Under the pieces are notes generated by a model that worked only from the letters and a program-made list of their open reading frames with translations, had not been told where the DNA came from and searched no databases. A stretch of DNA of 7,228 bases from contig JALGTS010000057.1 in the NCBI GenBank assembly GCA_029821255.1, forward strand, positions 1 to 7,228. Direction: 5' to 3'. The stretch comes from Candidatus Zipacnadia bacterium. GTDB lineage: Bacteria; Armatimonadota; Zipacnadia; Zipacnadales; Zipacnadaceae. Shown piece after piece: positions 5,793 to 7,228 of this stretch (its first letter is position 1; each line of letters begins with the position of its first letter). The position numbers were made by a program, and so were the translations under genes.

Positions 5793-5808
5793 ACAGGAGC
5801 TGTGTACA

Positions 5809-6876
5809 ATGGAAGCCGCGGTCTACTATGGGCCAGGAGACATCCGCGTAGAGGATCGGCCTGAGCCAGTTGCGAGCGAGGACAACCTCGTCGTGCAGGT
5901 GCATTGCTGCGCGATATGTGGTACCGACGTCAAGCTGGCCACCATTGGGCATCACCGGGCTAAGTCGGGGAGAATCATCGGCCACGAGATGGTTGGGCAT
6001 ATCGTGCACGCCGGTGAGCGGGTTGTCGGATTCGCTGTAGGCGAGCGAGTTACGATGGCAACGACAGTAGGCTGTGGGAGGGCGAGCTGTCCTTATTGCG
6101 GTCGGGGCCTGCATAACTTGTGTCCTGAGGCCCTGCCCATCGGTTTGGGGGTTAATGGTGCCCTTGCCGAGTTTATGGCAATACCGCCGCAGGCGGTGGT
6201 TGGGGGCAATGTTGTCAAGGTCCCACCAGAGGTTCCCGACGGGGCTGCCGCCCTCTCTGAGCCGATGGGTTGCGCGATCAATGCCCAGCAGATCGTAGGC
6301 GTCTCCGAAGGCGATAGTGTGTTAGTAATCGGTGGTGGACCGCTGGGAGCGATTCATGCCGAGTTGGCTAAGGCCTTCGGCGCCCGCCAGGTAATGATCT
6401 CGCAGCGCTCGGAGCCACGGCTGTCGATGCTGCGAGATCTGGAAGATGTTCTGGTTATTAATGCCGCTAGTGAGGATGTTGGCGAGGTCGTCGCGCAAGC
6501 CACTGATGGCTTAGGTGTGGACGTGGTGGTAGTGGCTGCCCCCACTCGCCCGGCTCAGGAATCCGCCATTGGGTACGTTCGCAAAGGCGGTGCAGTGAGT
6601 CTGTTCGCCAGTTTGCCCATCGGAGCGTCAGATATCACCTTCAACAGCCGCGTGATCCATTACGGAGAGCTGCGCGTATGTGGGGCCTCCGATTCGCGGC
6701 CTGAGCACGTCCGGAGGGCTGTTGAACTGTTGGCTGACGGTAAGATTGACTATGCGAAGATCGTCACTCATCGAGTCTCGCTGGAGAATATCCACGAGGG
6801 GTTTGAGTTGATGAAGAAAAAACAGTCCCTGAAGGTGCTGGTTTTCCCTGGTGCTGAAGGGAACTCTGTTCCCTGA
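5809..6876 (+). CDS. Zinc-dependent medium-chain alcohol/polyol dehydrogenase
   Basis: The 355-residue protein is a cytoplasmic NAD(P)-dependent dehydrogenase of the medium-chain family (sorbitol, threonine and alcohol dehydrogenase group). The ATG at 5809 has AGGAG 9 bases upstream (5795-5799). The catalytic zinc site is complete: CGTD with Cys37, GHE with His59-Glu60, and SEP with Glu151. The structural zinc lobe has Cys89, Cys94, Cys97 and Cys105, with four residues between the first two cysteines where two are usual. The cofactor fold shows VIGGGPLG (173-180). After the second strand, ISQRSEPR (197-204) has no acidic residue and carries Arg200, which hints at NADP rather than NAD. Length is normal for the family. 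It is followed 39 bases later by a short-chain dehydrogenase in the same direction, so the pair probably forms an operon for successive oxidoreductions. The substrate cannot be named. Confidence 0.9.
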   Translation: MEAAVYYGPGDIRVEDRPEPVASEDNLVVQVHCCAICGTDVKLATIGHHRAKSGRIIGHEMVGHIVHAGERVVGFAVGERVTMATTVGCGRASCPYCGRGLHNLCPEALPIGLGVNGALAEFMAIPPQAVVGGNVVKVPPEVPDGAAALSEPMGCAINAQQIVGVSEGDSVLVIGGGPLGAIHAELAKAFGARQVMISQRSEPRLSMLRDLEDVLVINAASEDVGEVVAQATDGLGVDVVVVAAPTRPAQESAIGYVRKGGAVSLFASLPIGASDITFNSRVIHYGELRVCGASDSRPEHVRRAVELLADGKIDYAKIVTHRVSLENIHEGFELMKKKQSLKVLVFPGAEGNSVP

Positions 6877-6915
6877 ACTGGGGGATTGCGGGATGTTGGG
6901 AGCGATGAGAGGTAT

Positions 6916-7228
6916 ATGAGTGGCAAACTTGAAGGCCGGGTTGCGGTTGTCACGGGAGGAGGCGGCGGAATTGGTGCGGAGATCTGTTGGGCTTTCGCCC
7001 AACAGGGTGCGGCGGTGGCCGTGGTGGATATTGAGCAGGAAGCCGCAAGGCAGGTCGCAGAGGCAATTCAGCACAGTGCCGGTCAGGCTGTAGCTGTGGC
7101 TTGCGATGTGACTGATTGCAATGATGTGAAGCAGGCCGCTGACCAGGTGGAGCAGAAGCTGGGCCCGCTGGCTATCTGGGTGAACAGCGCTGGCGTCTCT
7201 TATATCCTGCCATTTCTGGACTGCACGG
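6916..7228 (+). CDS. Short-chain dehydrogenase/reductase, 3' end outside window
   Basis: The first 104 codons are present. The ATG at 6916 is the only normal start in frame here; GAGAGG ends three bases before it and GGGAG lies further upstream, so the ribosome binding site is not ideal. Visible classical SDR features: the dinucleotide loop TGGGGGIG (13-20), an aspartate at the end of the second strand (VVDIE, Asp38) that predicts NAD preference, CDVTD (63-67) for the adenine pocket, and NSAG (90-93), a variant of the usual NNAG. The catalytic Ser-Tyr-Lys lies beyond the window. The opening KLEGRVAVVTGG is typical of 3-oxoacyl-reductase, gluconate and sorbitol-type SDRs. It is downstream of the zinc dehydrogenase and probably co-transcribed with it; the two would oxidise or reduce related sugars, polyols or hydroxy acids. 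Confidence 0.9.
   Translation, partial: MSGKLEGRVAVVTGGGGGIGAEICWAFAQQGAAVAVVDIEQEAARQVAEAIQHSAGQAVAVACDVTDCNDVKQAADQVEQKLGPLAIWVNSAGVSYILPFLDCT

Larger units (their letters stand above)
5269..5808. other. 540-base gene-poor region with protein-like fragments on both strands
   Basis: No open frame here combines normal gene length with a good start. The region instead holds a 49-codon protein-like fragment on the minus strand (5332-5481), a 39-codon ORF on the plus strand (5513-5632), a probable frameshifted small coding segment on the plus strand (5651-5780) and an intrinsic terminator (5772-5792). This looks like an accessory junction where older genes have decayed, or a small-gene locus. 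No insertion sequence ends or target duplications were recognised. Confidence 0.5.

Noticed and set aside
5640..5800. A known riboswitch (c-di-GMP, cobalamin, glycine or SAM type) before the dehydrogenase gene
   Set aside because: None of the conserved core sequences of these classes is present by eye; only the terminator hairpin is clear.
5269..5808. Insertion sequence or transposon remnant
   Set aside because: No terminal inverted repeats, target duplication or transposase motif could be seen; the fragments do not resemble a known transposase.
5636..5851. 71-codon plus-strand frame running into the dehydrogenase gene
   Set aside because: The product is rich in arginine and serine, it overlaps the start of a certain gene by about 43 bases, and the other frame after 5671 is more protein-like.
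6628..7074. 148-codon minus-strand frame opposite the dehydrogenase and SDR genes
   Set aside because: It is antisense to two strongly supported genes and has no recognisable motif.

Overview
The window is a stretch of bacterial chromosome of moderately high G+C by eye (not computed). It carries six substantial protein genes, two of them cut by the window edges, and no rRNA, tRNA, CRISPR array or intact insertion sequence that I can see. Strong AGGAGG-type ribosome binding sites, frequent GTG starts, a secreted copper-amine-oxidase-N (stalk) domain protein, an MFS/HEAT-repeat fusion and a GMP-synthase-like protein without its amidotransferase together suggest a Gram-positive-type or deep-branching lineage such as Bacillota (Clostridia or Limnochordia type) or Chloroflexota. 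That placement is inference from gene families and was not tested.

Layout. (1) 3-1112, plus: the C-terminal part of a membrane transporter, one last transmembrane helix followed by a HEAT-repeat domain. (2) 3924-1194, minus: three genes in one direction, read as a DPM1-type family 2 glycosyltransferase, then a secreted stalk-domain protein, then a stand-alone GMP synthase-type ATP-pyrophosphatase. The gaps between them (115 and 162 bases) hold symmetric sequence elements, so the three need not share one transcript. (3) 3925-4194: a divergent intergenic region. (4) 4195-5268, plus: a tandem GNAT protein with an intact first domain and a degenerate second. (5) 5269-5808: a 540-base region with no full-length gene but several protein-like fragments on both strands, closed by a good intrinsic terminator that abuts the next ribosome binding site. 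(6) 5809 to the window end, plus: a zinc-dependent medium-chain dehydrogenase followed 39 bases later by a short-chain dehydrogenase/reductase cut by the window edge.

How they work together. The last two genes look like an operon for two oxidoreductions, probably of a polyol, sugar or hydroxy acid. The glycosyltransferase would act at the inner face of the membrane, and the stalk protein outside it. The nucleotide-type ATP-pyrophosphatase, the GNAT protein and the transporter have no clear link to each other. No large new system is evident. The least explained parts are the fossil or small-ORF region 5332-5792, the terminator placed directly before the dehydrogenase gene, and the symmetric elements in the leader of the ATP-pyrophosphatase gene.
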